In this document: in pieces, positions 26,382 through 38,704 of the stretch | Layout: each line of letters starts with the position of its first letter | Position numbering within the stretch: the first letter of the stretch is position 1 | Assembly (NCBI GenBank): GCA_008933995.1 | Contig: WARS01000014.1 | Span: 5,999,192 to 6,063,191, forward strand | Direction of reading: 5' to 3' | Length of the DNA stretch: 64,000 nt | Source of the DNA: Datnioides undecimradiatus | Taxonomy: Eukaryota; Chordata; Actinopteri; Lobotiformes; Datnioididae | Translations under genes and position numbers: made by a program | The notes under the pieces: model-generated | Told to the model about the DNA's origin: nothing | The model's database searches: none | The model's input: only the letters and a program-made list of their open reading frames with translations

Positions 26382-26520
26382 GTAACCTTAGTTCTATGAG
26401 TACAGGTGAACTTCTGCTGAGTCACTGACTCAGTGAAGTCTGATCCAATGTGTCTGTTCTGATAGGTCAAACAAGTACCTGCAGAGCGGGTAGAGCTTGT
26501 GCTCAGAGAACAGTGGTTAT
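26382..26520. mobile_element. MITE-like element with 22-bp imperfect terminal inverted repeats
   Basis: The left arm GTAACCTTAGTTCTATGAGTAC (26382-26403) pairs with the right arm at 26499-26520. I count 16 of 22 matching positions, mismatches being grouped in the centre. The 139-bp element carries no coding capacity, fitting a nonautonomous DNA transposon. The GTAACC-TAGTTCT-TGAG terminus resembles dispersed fish repeats I have seen, but I cannot name the family. Target-site duplications are not evident. Confidence 0.5.
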
Positions 26521-27017
26521 AAAAGATAACCACACACGCTGTTGTTTCCCCTACAAAGCCATGATGTGCTGTGAAATCAGCATCCTGGATCTGTACTGTG
26601 TTAATATCAGTATTCCGGACAGAAAACCAGTCTGAAGTTGTTTTTATTAATGGAGCACTTCTCACATTATAAGTGGCTTATTGACTGCACTGCTGGATGT
26701 TGTTGTTTCAGCCTCCCTGAGTTAGCACTGACCTGAGAAAGACAGATTTTACATTTTGTGCTCCAGATACCTGGAACAAATTGGAGCATACGCCGAGGCC
26801 TGATGTTGTGAGCGCAGTGGAACAATTCAGAAATCTGATGAAAACCTGATTAACTCTGAACGTGAAGGTTTTAATTCATTTGGACTGGATGTTTGAATCC
26901 ACACGGGGATATTTAGTTTGTGCCTTTTTATCTGTAGGATTTGAACCAAAAAATAAATCAGGGTGTGTTTGTAACTCTGAGGGAAAAATGTAATGCGGGA
27001 CACACGTGAAAGCATTT

Positions 27018-27021
<4 letters not shown>

Positions 27022-27060
<39 letters not shown>
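27022..27060. repeat. (GT)n microsatellite, 39 nt
   Basis: An uninterrupted GT run. A second, interrupted GT tract lies at about 27310-27348. Confidence 0.95.
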
Positions 27061-27061
<1 letters not shown>

Positions 27062-30000
27062 CTTCAGTCAGTCCTGGCTTAAACTGGAACAGTGCAGCTC
27101 TCACCTCACAGCTCTGATTTCACAGAGTGGCGGGGCCGTGTCATGGTGAGATCAGGCATCACTGGAGGCTCCCTGATCCGCCCGCGAGCCAGAATTCCTC
27201 CCCGGGGTCTGACTGCCAGGCTCAGCGCAGACTGTGTGACAGACAAACTGCCGTCTGTGGCAGCCCACAGTGGACCACAGCAATAGAAGGAACAAGACCC
27301 AGTAGGAGGGAGTGTGTGTGCGCTCACGTGTGTGTGTGCGTGTGTGTTACCCTGTATGCATATAGTCCAAGCTTTGCCTGAGCTACTTAATACAGGCAGA
27401 AATGTGACGGGACCCCCCAGTGAGACCTGAACTTCAGCCCTCACGGCTCAGGCCCAGAGGCTGTCAGGGGCTACTCTTAAGTCTATCTGCTGTGTGATGA
27501 TATGATCACAGCTGGAGAGAGCTCTGTCTTGTTCTCCTCAGGTAGAAAGATTCCATCACTTTAATGAAATTTTCCCCAAGTGGATGTAAAAATTCAGGTC
27601 CAAGCTGCATTATTTTACAACATTTCACATATACCGTATATGATTCAGAAGCAAAGCCAAGACAAGATCAGGAACAGGATCAGAGTCAGACCATTTCCTC
27701 CGCAGTCAACGTTATGACTGATATGGGAAGCCAGTAACACAAAACAGTGCTTAATAGAATAAAAAAATAAAATGGACAGAGAAAAGTAAAATCAATCTCA
27801 CTGTGAAATTCTAAGTACAAGAAGTTCAGGAAGGTACTGATACATGAATGTGAGAATACATTTTACAAGCTAGAGTCCTGCAGCGGCATCAGCAAAATGT
27901 ACTAAAGACATCAAAAGTAAAATACTGGTTGTGCAGACAAAACGCTCCCTCTGACAGATAAATTATCCAACGATTAATATTTTGAACTTTTCTCTAATCT
28001 TTCATTTTAATGAAATATTGGATAATATAAACTCTTGGTGTCAGGCAGTTATTTCAATGTCTCTTTGATGGAACTGCTAACAGCTCTGAGACGTCTGAAA
28101 CACAACAAGCGGCTTCAAACGCTTTTGTCAAAAGCAACAAAGCAACAAAACCTGAGAAACATTTGTGTTTATTTTAAAAATTATTTCTAACTATTTAATA
28201 ATTCTTAATAATTATGGTCTTTATGAAGTATTTAAGCCTAAGAAGTAACTACTAACTGCAGCTGTCAAATAAATACAGTACTTATAAATAAATAAATACT
28301 GATAAGTACTTCCTCCACTGCAATATGATGCCATAATCTTAACGTGGATCAGACATGCTGCTGCTGTGCTCGAAGTTAAATATAGGTTCAAAAAGACTTC
28401 TTGTGATTAATCTACTTGAGTTCAGTTATTTGAAAAAACACTAAAGGACCTTCAGTCATCAGTCTAGACTTAAGCTGGACTCAAAGAGGCCGGCCTGCAG
28501 GTTTCACACTGTGATCTGGCTCACAGGGGATTAAAGACTCCTTGATCTTGTGCAGCCACGGGCCAGGTCCGGCTTTATCTTTAGAAATATGCCTTAAGAA
28601 TGTAACTCATTTTTAAATAAGAATGTTAAAAAGAAACATAAAGCATAAATCTCAAATAGTTTCACATGACAGGAAAGATAACATATTAGATGGACCAGCA
28701 TGTAGGCCTCTCTGAAATATTACATGTGTATGCAACATGTATGTAATAGTTACAATAAAGATACCAGAGAGAGACTGTGTGAAGGACATCTGGGTAGATC
28801 AGAGCTTCTGAAAAGTTCCCCTCAAGACAAACAAAGTGACAGTCACAGCTCAGCAGTACACAAACACTCTGTACTTTGTATAGTTATGTTAAGTCATGCT
28901 CTCCAATCCAGTTTTGATGAGACAAAAACACAATTTTCAGTGAAACTACATCATAATTTTATGCTCTAACGCTTTATTTTTATGAATGTTTGGACTCTCT
29001 TGGTAAAGGGGTCGGTGACGGCTGCGTGTCCTTGCATGACATTGTCCAGCTGAGGTGTTTACGTCATCCTGTCTGTTGAAACACCAGGCAGGCCGACTGC
29101 GACACAGGACGCTTTATATTTTATAGAATATACTTCACAGAATGTTTGAACATTTGTGTATATTAGAGATTATATACAACATAATACTTAATACCTTGTC
29201 ATCCTTAATCTTCTGCAACAACACAAACATAGAGCTCCACTTTTACAAAGCTCTATACATTTTATATAATCGTCTCAATGCCCAGAAATAATGACAAAGA
29301 CATTATTCAAAATGATCATGAATTACAGAACCATCCACTATTAGTTAATACCAGAAACATACATATCATTAATATGTAGCACATGACAACAGAGTGAAAG
29401 ATGCTGATTATCACTTCTCTGTTCATCTCATTGTTTAGACTGTGTGAATGAATGAAACAGCACAACCAGTCCGCCCATGTGTAAATGATGGATGCACTGG
29501 GTGTGTGTGTGTGTGTTTGCTTGTGTGTGTGCTTGTGTGTGCGTTAAGCTCAGCACATTTCTTGGCTCTCGCCGCGCGCCCTGGCGGTGCCGTTTCCTTT
29601 GATGATTCCTTAAAAAGTCAATCTACTGGTGTGTGAGGTGAAGCTGTGTATCAGAGTGAGGAGCTTCCCACCGTACGTTCAGTGGACCAGATCTGCTGTG
29701 ACCCCCCCTTTTAATGCGTGGTTAACGTTGGTGATGATCACCTATTTGTGCTTCGGCTCGTTTACTCTCTGATGGTGCAGCTCATGATGTCTTGGTCACA
29801 GAGCTTTGAGTGTAAAGTCATCAAATTGCGAAGTTAACATTTCCTTTGGCTTTGTTTGTTTTACAATTTAAACCCACTGCTGTGTGGATTTAAAGTTTAT
29901 TACTCTTCGGATTTCTTGTCTGATCAACATACAGATAAGTGTGTTAGCTCACACTGTATATAAATGAAGCTATAAATCTTATTTACGGGCGCTGCCTTCC

Positions 30001-30342
30001 TGCACTGATGAAGTTATTTGGATCCAGAGTTTGCACAGGATGACTGGTTTGTTGAGCTTTGGTACCAAGGTCCCACCCAAACTCCCACTCGAGCTGTCAG
30101 TCATAACATCACACTCTCTTTTCATGACATCAAATAACAAGTTAAAACCAAACCTATCAGGAACAAATGAACACTTGAGCATTCGTCAGTGTTGAGTTTG
30201 GCTCGGGTCCAATCTGCTAACACGGAGGGGCAGGGTTTCTGACCCACACCGCAGCCCGCCACTGACACATTATAAAACATTTGCTGCTGAATTTTGAAAT
30301 TTTGTGGTTTTAAATTTTTGAGGTAGACTGAGGCACTAAATT

Positions 30343-30366
30343 CAACAACAACAACAACAACAACAA
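30343..30366. repeat. (CAA)8 trinucleotide repeat
   Basis: Eight uninterrupted CAA units. Confidence 0.95.
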
Positions 30367-30829
30367 ATGCCTCTCAGGATAAATAAATCATTGGATTGGC
30401 TGAAAAATTCATTGTGGTGTTGCTGAAAACTGCCCGTTTTTCTTTACCTATTTAACATTATTTGACATTTTGAGACACATGTGTAACAGGATATTGTGAT
30501 TATATTATATTTTGTCACATATTCTCTACTTAATTAAAACCTCCATAAAGAAAGAATGACAACGTCTGCATTGATCTCGTCATCATCATGCGACTGTTCA
30601 CCCACCAGGTTTTATTTGGAACACTCGGTGGACTCTACTTACTGGGTTGTGGTGAAACTACCTTTAACAGCCCCAAATCCCTGGCAGAGCAGGGATATAG
30701 CTAGTCCAGCCCAAGGTAATAAATTCCACCTACCAGCTGCACCAAAACTTTCTGGCCTATTTAAAACACTAATTTTAGTTTTTAAGCACACACGTATAAT
30801 TCAGTGTCCTGCTCCCAGAACGTGGCCAA

Positions 30830-31075
30830 ACCACAGCGGTTCACACCCATCAACATCCCATTAGGAGCTAACGGCAGCTGCTGGCGTGGTTTGGGTGTGA
30901 CGACGGGGACAAGTGACTATTCATACGACAACGGCATTGGCGGCTCCTTCAGAGGTCAGCGTAGTGGTGAGTGCTTCCTTGTTGAGAGAAGAGCAAAGAG
31001 TCTGTGTGTCGTTGGTTGAAGTTAGCCTGTGATAGGCGGCGATAGACAGATGGCTCATCCAATCACCTGCCAAGG
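30830..31075. repeat. Possible nonautonomous DNA-element remnant
   Basis: A CpG-bearing block in AT-rich surroundings. It holds GGAGCTAACGGCAGCTGCTGG near its start and a segment on GCTCATCCAATCACCTGCC near its end. The second resembles a word common in dispersed fish repeats. Ends and family are not resolved, and it may be unique DNA. Confidence 0.3.
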
Positions 31076-32950
31076 ATTTTTCAAAATTGCCTTCTCTTTT
31101 TCAAACAGTGCGCAAGGACATCTTCTCAGGTGGATCTGTGTGTAACAAACCATCTGGCACACCAGGTTACCTTCAGCCTGCCATACACGACTGGTGACAC
31201 AGAATACAAATCCTGTCAGACGTGACACACTGATGTTGATCGTTCTTCATTGTGTGCCTGTACGTTTAGCTCTTCGGTGGCCAATAACACATGTACTGTA
31301 GGAGTGAAAGGTTTGCAGTCCTGTATTGTTTGTAGCCTGCAAAGGTGGAAGAAATGGACACGCACCATCCATAAGCATAATTCATAATGATGAGATTCAG
31401 GGTGAATTCTTTCTGTTGTGCATGTGAAAATATTTAATTTCATGTAAGCCACACTGTTTGCATGTCGACTTAGAGTAGGCAAAGCATCTAGCCGCTGCAA
31501 TGTTCATCATGTGCTCTTTGTTCCGTGGTGTTGTGGTGAGATTTGCATGTGTCTAATGTCGTAATAATCAGCGTTACAGCTGCAAATGCGCAATGTGTCA
31601 TTCAATCACGAAGCCTAAGACAAATCTCAGTTGACTAATTTGTGTTTGGTTGTTTGCGTTCAGCCTGTTGATCTATTTGTTGGGATGATTGAATGCAGCC
31701 ATGATGTTTCTTTTGCACCGTCACATTTCATTTTCATTAATTCCTCCGTCTGTTTTCTGCTTCTTTGTCTGCCTCACTTTCATTTTTCCAATTCATTTTG
31801 TTTCTGTCTCGGTCTGTCACTCGCTATCTTCTCCTCTCACATCACTTCAGACACATATTTCAGAGAAAGCACTAAAACAGAATGCACAAATATTTCTCTC
31901 ATAATCTCAGATTCAGACAATCACTCTCTGTGAACTAGAACAGCTCATTTTCGGAACTATAAAGCAGGGAAACAGAGATATAAAGCTGCTGATTTGGTCA
32001 ATACAATAAGATATAAAAAAACCTCACTGCTACACTTTCATGAGTGAATATCAGCAGCAGTTCAGCGTCAGTACTTGTCTCCTTTTGAAGAACGTCTCAA
32101 GGCAAGTCCTCACACCTTGTCTCAATTTGTTTTGGCATTTTAGCCATCAGCACATCAATACATGTGTATCTATATGTGTAAGAGATATTATATAAGAGAT
32201 AACACAGATATTGCTGAGCAGGACAGTGCAGGTGCAGTTGTGTAAGTATTACAAGTGTATGTGAAGTGCATATAATACTAAAATAAGCGAAGTTAAAATG
32301 TAAGGCACGTTCTCAGGTACCTGTGTTTCCATTGCAGGCATTAAGACAAGCACAAGTTTACCTAAAGTGCTGCATCACATCAACTTTTCAATAAAAAAGT
32401 CGGACATATCAGTCGACTGTTTATTAAAGCAGCATTAACGGGTCACTACAAGAGAACCGTACTGTCACATGTTTCACCAGTTGAATGTTTCTGATGTGAA
32501 GCAGCAGCAGTAGGATGTTTTGTTCACATTACAGCTCTGGCACCCTGTAAGGAGGGCTGACAGTAAACAGTGAGGCTCATGTCAATGAGATAAAATTGAG
32601 CTGAATCCATGCTGCATAGTTTTCCTGCGAATCCCCCGGGTACCTGAATCCACCGCTGGAGAGGCGGACCCCGCCACTACCAATAAAGAGAGAAAATGAC
32701 TCAATGCAAATGCATCGAGTGGCTATTCCAGATGAAACGCTGACCATAAACTGCTTTGTATGCTCTGAAAATCCAGATTTATCTGGTGGTTGTAGGTTTA
32801 ATCAGCACTGTGTGAATTTGTCCGACTAAAGCTTGAACATTACGTACATTTATCTGTGTAATCGCAATACTGCAGTCATTTAACACCTGACTGAAAAGCA
32901 GCATTTTGCCCCGTCCCCTGGGTGAAAGTTTCAAGCCTGTTTCACCTGCA

Positions 32951-32987
32951 GCAGCAGACAGCATCACTGACGGATGCTGTCTGCTGC
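32951..32987. other. Perfect 15-bp inverted repeat with 7-nt loop
   Basis: GCAGCAGACAGCATC at 32951-32965 is exactly complementary to GATGCTGTCTGCTGC at 32973-32987, separated by ACTGACG. In RNA it would form a stable stem-loop of 37 nt. It is too short for a standard miRNA precursor and carries no flanking pairing that I can see. Confidence 0.9.
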
Positions 32988-32989
32988 AC

Positions 32990-34600
32990 TGGTTATATGT
33001 GGAGAAGAAAATGTGATGTCACAGAGTCCTGAGGTACGCCTCTACATCACTGCAGGTGACAAGGGGCGTTAAGGTGCTCTCCGATATCTTTTTACACAAA
33101 AATTAATCCGTGTTTCACTTTATGTCTTCTTTTTCTGGTGTGTTATGTGCGACTCGTGTTTAGTGGGTTACAGTAGAGAGCAATATATCAATGGCATGGT
33201 CTCTCACAGTACCAGTAACCTGTGTCAACAATCCTGTTCATGGCGTCGCAGGAGAGAAGGGCTGAAAATTAGCATGCGTGTCTACTGGGGATCACTTCAG
33301 AGTCATTGATCCGGGTTTATACCCTTTCACACTGAGGACAAAAGCCAGTTTTTTGCAGGTGTAACAGGGCTGAAGTCAGATATTGACACATATTGTGTTC
33401 ACACTGATATATTGACATGTCAAACATCACCCAGCTGAGGTAAATCTAGTTTTGTATTGTGGGGTTTTTTTTTTTCATTTTCACAAATTAGGACTTGACA
33501 GTTGAAGTTCCTACATACTTAATGACATTTAATCGGGTTTTTAGCTTGGATTTAGTTCTGTCTGACAGTTTCTTTGTCCTCTAATCAATTTTTTGTCAGG
33601 GCTGCTTCTCATCTTCAGACTCTTTAATTCACCCCTTTTAACTCCCGCACTCACCTCTCACTTACTTCCTCCACACCTTTGCCTCTGATCTCTTGTCCTT
33701 TGCCTCCTCGAGCCCTGCCACTCCTCCACCTTTCACCACCATCCCATCCAGGACAGACATCCTGCTCTCTCTCTCTTTCGTTCTTTCTCTTTCTCTCTCT
33801 TCTCTTTTCATCTCTCTCTCTCTCTCCTTTCAGCCTTTTAATGTCAAAGACATTAAAGGCTTTCCTGGAATGATAAATGTTTTATTAGGCCTCACTCTCT
33901 CTTTTTTTGAAGGGTAAATACAAAGAGGACGTGAAGGAAAAGTTCGTATCTCTGTCTCCCTCTTGACTTCATTTCCATATCTGTCAGTCTGCTCTCCCCT
34001 CCGCTGTGACCTCTCATCTCCACTCATCCCTCCTCGCCTCTCCCCTTTCATCCAGTATCTCCCTTTCACTCCCTCATCTCGCTGTACTGGGAACCAGCAG
34101 CTATGCTCTTGCCTCATGAAAGTCTAGCAATATCCAGTTTAAAAAAAAAAAGAGTCCCATGACGATGAAACCCGTGGAGAATATCCCATTTCTGTCTTTT
34201 CACAGTTATAATGCTGTTCAGTGCATCGACAAATGTCCCCAATAGGTGGACAAGTATCTTTGATCAAATCTTCAAGCATCTCAAACCCGTTTATGAGCCT
34301 ATGGGGTTTGCTGGTTGGACTTAAAAAGGACCTAACTCCTCTTCTGCACTGTTGCTGAATCTAACATTTTGCCTTTAGGCTCGTAGATGATTGTATTTCC
34401 TGTGCTGTAATAGCTGTCTGTCCTCTGGGACTGCGTGTGTGCTCCCTGTCTCTGGCACCCCTCGGCTGTGCTGGTGATTGCTCCTCCTTTCTGAAAAAAT
34501 GGGTCACGTTATGTGGGCTGCGGCACGACACCTACTTCCACCTGGATTCGGGACAGATAGCCGACTTGTAGGGCTGGATCAAACCCGCCGCTGACATCGC
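32990..34600. other. Intron 2, segment 6: CT-rich block and exon-like segment
   Basis: Unique DNA, then a pyrimidine-rich stretch (about 33600-33835) leading into the exon-like hairpin segment at 33834-33913. Further CT-rich DNA follows to 34080. An A11 run lies near 34140. Confidence 0.6.
33834..33913 (+). other. Exon-like segment after a strong polypyrimidine tract, overlapping a hairpin
   Basis: A run of more than 50 pyrimidine-rich bases ends in CTCCTTTCAG at 33833, an excellent acceptor. GTAAAT follows at 33914 after an 80-nt segment. The segment starts inside a near-perfect hairpin (33832-33861, arms AGCCTTTTAATGTC and GACATTAAAGGCT, loop AAA), which could hide the acceptor. One frame is open for 26 codons but has no family match. 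Joined to gpc3 exon 2 it gives a stop two codons later. Probably a pseudoexon. Confidence 0.2.
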
Positions 34601-34635
34601 TGATGATGCTCCATGAAAACACAGAGCCAGCCTTG

Positions 34636-35010
34636 CTGTGCGTCTATTAGGGTAACAATCTCTATAAATGGGTCCAGCACTTTGGTCAAACAACTCTTAG
34701 ATGGATTGCCATGAAACGTGCTACATGTGTTCTCCTCAGCATGAATCACGCTAGCATCCATCATCAGGTCAAATATCCAATGTTGACTGCTAATCAAAAC
34801 TTTTGTTTATGACTACCCTGAATACCCTGCAGCCTCGGGGGCACTTTGTATTTAGTGCTAATTGGCAAATGTTAGCATACCAACGCACTAAACTGAGAGG
34901 GTGAATGGCTAGCATTTTAAATAGCATGTTAGCGATGTTATTGTGAGCACGTTAGCATTTAGCTCCAAGCTCCAGGCATCACAGAGGCTGTGCGGACTCT
35001 TTGGCTTTCA
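34636..35010 (+). repeat. Teleost TTAGC-rich interspersed repeat, copy A
   Basis: Contains CATCATCAGGTCAAA, then CTTTGTATTTAGTGCTAAT, GCAAATGTTAGCAT and GCACGTTAGCATTTAGCTC in the order I know from a very abundant fish repeat. The preceding sequence (ATGGATTGCCATGAAACGTG, TTCTCCTCAGCATGAAT) belongs to the same element. A second, reverse-oriented copy is at 62740-62926 in this window. Class unassigned here. Confidence 0.7.
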
Positions 35011-35499
35011 TTTTCTCAACATTAGATCAAATTGTTTCATTGGCTGATCTGCTGGCTGCTGTTTACCAGAAAGAGATGAAAGCTTGACATGAAGCATCCA
35101 AGCACAATTTCCTCTCTTCATAAGGTCTACACTGTCAGCGCCCCGCCCCCTCCTAGGTGCATTCCCACATCCTCCATGTGTTTTTCATGTTTGCTGCAAA
35201 ATCCAGTATTTCTCAGCTATTCAATCCCGGAAGGTTGACGCATTTCCTTTCTGGTTTCATCTGTGCTATAATTGCTCCAGCCTTGTCCATTAATACACGC
35301 AACCAAAACCCGGGAGACCGCACACTGAGAGCTGCTCTACAGCATCGAAGCCATTTCCTCCATTTCCCCCCAGTTATCCTATTAGGCTATGGGGACATGT
35401 GATTGGTATGCTGGCTAGGCCAGGACTAATGATGCATGGAGCTGTAGCCTCTGGTTAGACGTCACGGACCAGAGGAAACCAGCCAGGCGCTTGTGTACG

Positions 35500-35830
35500 C
35501 CGCTCCACGCAGCACTAATCGGTCATCCCCCGAAACATTAAGCACGTCAAAGTGGGTAATGGATTGGCCCAATTAACATAGAGCTTTGATGGAGAACACA
35601 CCTGTTTATACATCCAACTCCTACACATTTTTCATTTACCTCATAGTTGTCTGGGAGACTCTCTTATCAAGGTGAACGCAATTTCATTTGGGAGTCGAGT
35701 CCTCCCTGCCGTCCACAGACAATTAGAGTTTACTGATTATTCTGAGTAACGGCGCCAACAATGGATTTACTCAAACAAAGGAGCTGAAGTCATGGCTCAC
35801 ACCCCCTTCATAATTTTAAAAAGCCTTGTT
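35500..35830. promoter_or_regulatory. Candidate conserved noncoding element
   Basis: A unique block with TAATGGATTGG, CAATTAAC, an ACAATGG SOX-type core near 35758 and CAAACAAAGG, in a region otherwise flanked by repeats. The call rests on composition and motif density. No conservation evidence is available here. Confidence 0.25.
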
Positions 35831-35862
35831 CTCCATCCTCGCTGATGTTGGAATTCAGCATG

Positions 35863-35864
<2 letters not shown>

Positions 35865-35898
<34 letters not shown>

Positions 35899-35909
35899 CG
35901 TGTGTGTGT
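35865..35909. repeat. (TG)n microsatellite with GC interruptions
   Basis: A 45-nt TG tract with two GC interruptions. Confidence 0.93.
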
Positions 35910-36015
35910 CTGTTTTTGACCCTGGAGTTCAAGGACAGTCTTGTATGTGCTGCCTCTGGCTGCTCCTGTCTGTACCCAAGTGGTGTTTATTTAAGGAGCT
36001 CATCTACCCACTCAC

Positions 36016-36084
36016 TCACACACATACACATTCAGGTGCACACACGCACACACACACACACACACATTCAGGTGCACACACACT
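36016..36084. repeat. Duplicated (CA)n block
   Basis: CA tracts interrupted twice by the same word ACATTCAGGTGCACACAC, so a roughly 34-bp unit appears to be duplicated. More CA follows at 36171-36215. Confidence 0.85.
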
Positions 36085-36971
36085 GGCCTAACCTTGTGCT
36101 CTGAAACACAGCACCCCCAGTTCTGCGTAGATAAAAAACTCTGGTGCTTCTAGCCTCTGTTTCCAATAAAGCACACACACGCGTGCACACACATCCACAC
36201 ACACATACACACACAGTGTCCTGAAGCTCACAGTATGTCCTGCAACCCTGCCTCCCATCCTACTGGATTAATTACTCTCCTCCCCGCCTGTGATCCCCGA
36301 GAGCGTCTGAGCCGCGTTAGCCGGCCTCTGCCTCTTGCTGGTGGGCACGGAGATGGCAGTGCTCACCCATTCATCACCGTGACTTTGGGAAGGGAGACAC
36401 GAGGGATGGGGTGCGTGGGCGAGTTAGAGTAAAAGAGAGAGAGAGGGAGTGGGTAGAAGTGAAGGTGAGAGAAAGGTGGCAGGAGAAGGGGAGCGGAAAA
36501 AGCCAGGTCCCCTCTGACCGAGGCCCTGATTAAAAATTAAAAGTGTTGCCGTTTCGCTGGTTCCAGAGGTCCAGATCGTAATGTATGGATTTCTGAGGTG
36601 ACTCTCGGGGATGGAGGAGGAAGAGGGGGAGAAAGGAGGGTGGGAGGAGGTGGCTGAAGAGGAGCACCAGGTCTGTGGGAGCGTAGGATTAGGCAGGGGA
36701 AAGGAAAAGTAGGGGATGAGACACATCTTTACCTGGAGATAAATAACCGTAACGTAGCGCAGCGCTGGGACTCTCCCCATTGTTTCCACCCTCAAAAAAA
36801 CCTTGTCACATTCATTTTTTATTCTGCCGCAGACGTCTTTTTCACAGGAGATGGATGAGGGCCGGGGGTGAGAGGGACGAGAGTGGGAGGAAGGGGAGGG
36901 CAGCACCGAAGGTTAGAGCAGCTCTAATTAATGGAGACAAAAAGGAAAGTAAAGACGATAGAGGAGAGAGA

Positions 36972-36976
<5 letters not shown>

Positions 36977-37004
<28 letters not shown>
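36977..37004. repeat. (TG)14 microsatellite
   Basis: An uninterrupted TG run of 28 nt. Confidence 0.93.
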
Positions 37005-37007
<3 letters not shown>

Positions 37008-37134
37008 CTTCAAACCGGGTACATGTCGGGCTGTTTGTTGAGAGTTTGTGAGCCCTATTTGTGCCTCTGCGCGTCTCATTTGTGTTCCGGTGACTGAGGC
37101 GTACAGGGCGCAAAACTGGCATCAACCTTAACAA

Positions 37135-37199
37135 GTGTGTGTTTGTGTGTGTGTGTGTGTGTGTGTTTGAGAGTGAGAGAGAGAGAGAGAGAGAGAGAA
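37135..37199. repeat. Compound (GT)n-(GA)n microsatellite
   Basis: A GT tract (to 37167, with a TTTG interruption) runs directly into a GA tract (37169-37199), followed by further purine-rich DNA. Confidence 0.93.
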
Positions 37200-38704
37200 G
37201 GAGGGAGGGCAAACAAGGGAGTCCTGTTCGGCTCGTTGGATGAGAGAGATGCGAGGAGGGAGGCAGCGAAGAAGAGAGAGAGGACGGGGGAGGAGGAGGT
37301 GAGGAGAGAGGGTGAGGTGTGTCTCAGCCATTCAGGCAGCGTAGGCGTTTGTCTTTCATCTCCTCTCTCACACAAACAACAAAGCGGCTCCGAGAGGGTT
37401 TTTTCCCCCTCCATCATGTACAATACCATTCCTTAACTCTCACCTATTTATAGTAGCGCAGGTTGAGAAGTGCCATGCAGTTTGCAGCATTGTTTAATTA
37501 GGCGCTTGTTTACCAATAAACTCAGTGAAGTAAACGCAGCTTTTGAAACTCATCTGTGTGAGCAAACAAGAGACTCAGCTGTATTGTAGTGATCTGACAG
37601 GAGGAGGAGAAGGAGAAGAGGTAGAAGAAGACGTGTTGTCTCAGTCGCAGGCCAGGAAGTTTGGTTTTCTGGCTGTTTAGAGGAAGCAGAAGATCATTAC
37701 TGCAGTTTCTGGGATTCCTGCTTCGTGCCACCATCCCATGTTACAGAGAAAAGCAAAGCGGAGGCAGACGAGTGCTGCTCGGTGCAAAGTCACACAACGG
37801 TGAAAGGAAGTGGTGGATGCTTATTTACATAAAGCCTGCTAACAATCATGTCAACAGTGCACACGGAGCAGCAGTGATGATGTAAGCCCCGATCAAGACC
37901 CTCTGTGCCTCCTGAAGGCAAAGGTTCTGATTTCATTTAATTTATCCTAATTTAATTCATCACTGAGGCCCTGAAATGATTCAAACATGATGTTTATTTC
38001 TGTTTTACTCATGTGTTCCCTCCCTCATCTTGCTGTTTTACGTCTCTCTGAGCAGTTCAGCGCCGTTCATTTCGTGATTTGCGTCACTTTGAGTTCAGCT
38101 TTCTCAAACTCTGACATGCAAGTTCCAACCGCAGGCCGTATTTGTCAGTTTTAACGCAAAGTGCAGGGAGCTGGAGGAGGTTTACGTGTTGCACCAACCA
38201 CTTTCGGAGTATCACCTCCATCAAAGAGGCACTGTTTGCCCACAGGTGATGGCACAATTCTGTGTTTTATAGTCCGAACAAACAAGCTAGTTAGCAAGGT
38301 AGCTCCCTCTTAGAGCTTATTCCCTCTTTGGTTTCTCTTTATGTAATTAAACAATCTGCAATCCTCAGAACAAAGTGCCGAGGGAGAGTAAATGGAAAAT
38401 ACAAAGAAGCAATAGTGACTGTTTTGTTCCCAGCTTCTTAGCATTTCAACAATTAGCTCACCATGAATATCGTAGACTGATTATAGAGAGAGACAACACA
38501 TCCCTTTTTACTCCCACTGTACAAAAATGTCTGATATGGAGTATTGATGGAGATGTGGAGCGGCAGGATTGATGTCCCACCCATACGCTGCCAGACACAA
38601 TCCCAAGCACACACAAACTGTCAATCACGAGGCCGCAGCCTCTTTTCATAGCATCAAGGGACTAATTAAAACCACATTTATCAGAACAATGAAGACTTGA
38701 CCAA

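Larger units (their letters stand above)
27061..32900. other. Intron 2, segment 5: AT-rich unique sequence
   Basis: AT-rich intronic DNA with scattered TAAATAAA-type words around 28190-28310. An interrupted TG tract lies near 29500-29543 and a (CAA)8 repeat at 30343-30366. A possible element remnant is at 30830-31075. No gene recognised. Confidence 0.55.
35010..38700. other. Intron 2, segment 7: CNE-like block then dense simple repeats
   Basis: 35500-35830 looks like a conserved noncoding block. From 35865 to about 37330 the sequence is crowded with TG, CA and GA tracts and GA-rich islands (36424-36480, 36600-36720, 36840-36920). Long frames on the complement of the GA islands are compositional artefacts. 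Confidence 0.6.

Noticed and set aside
32951-32987. miRNA precursor
   Set aside because: The stem is only 15 bp with a 7-nt loop and no extended flanking pairing, so it is too short for Drosha/Dicer substrates.
36424-36906. A 160-codon open frame on the - strand
   Set aside because: It lies opposite GA-rich islands, so its Ser/Pro/Leu content is compositional. No recognisable domain.
35826-37429. Several frames encoding Cys-Val or Thr-His repeats
   Set aside because: They are translations of TG/CA microsatellites, not proteins.
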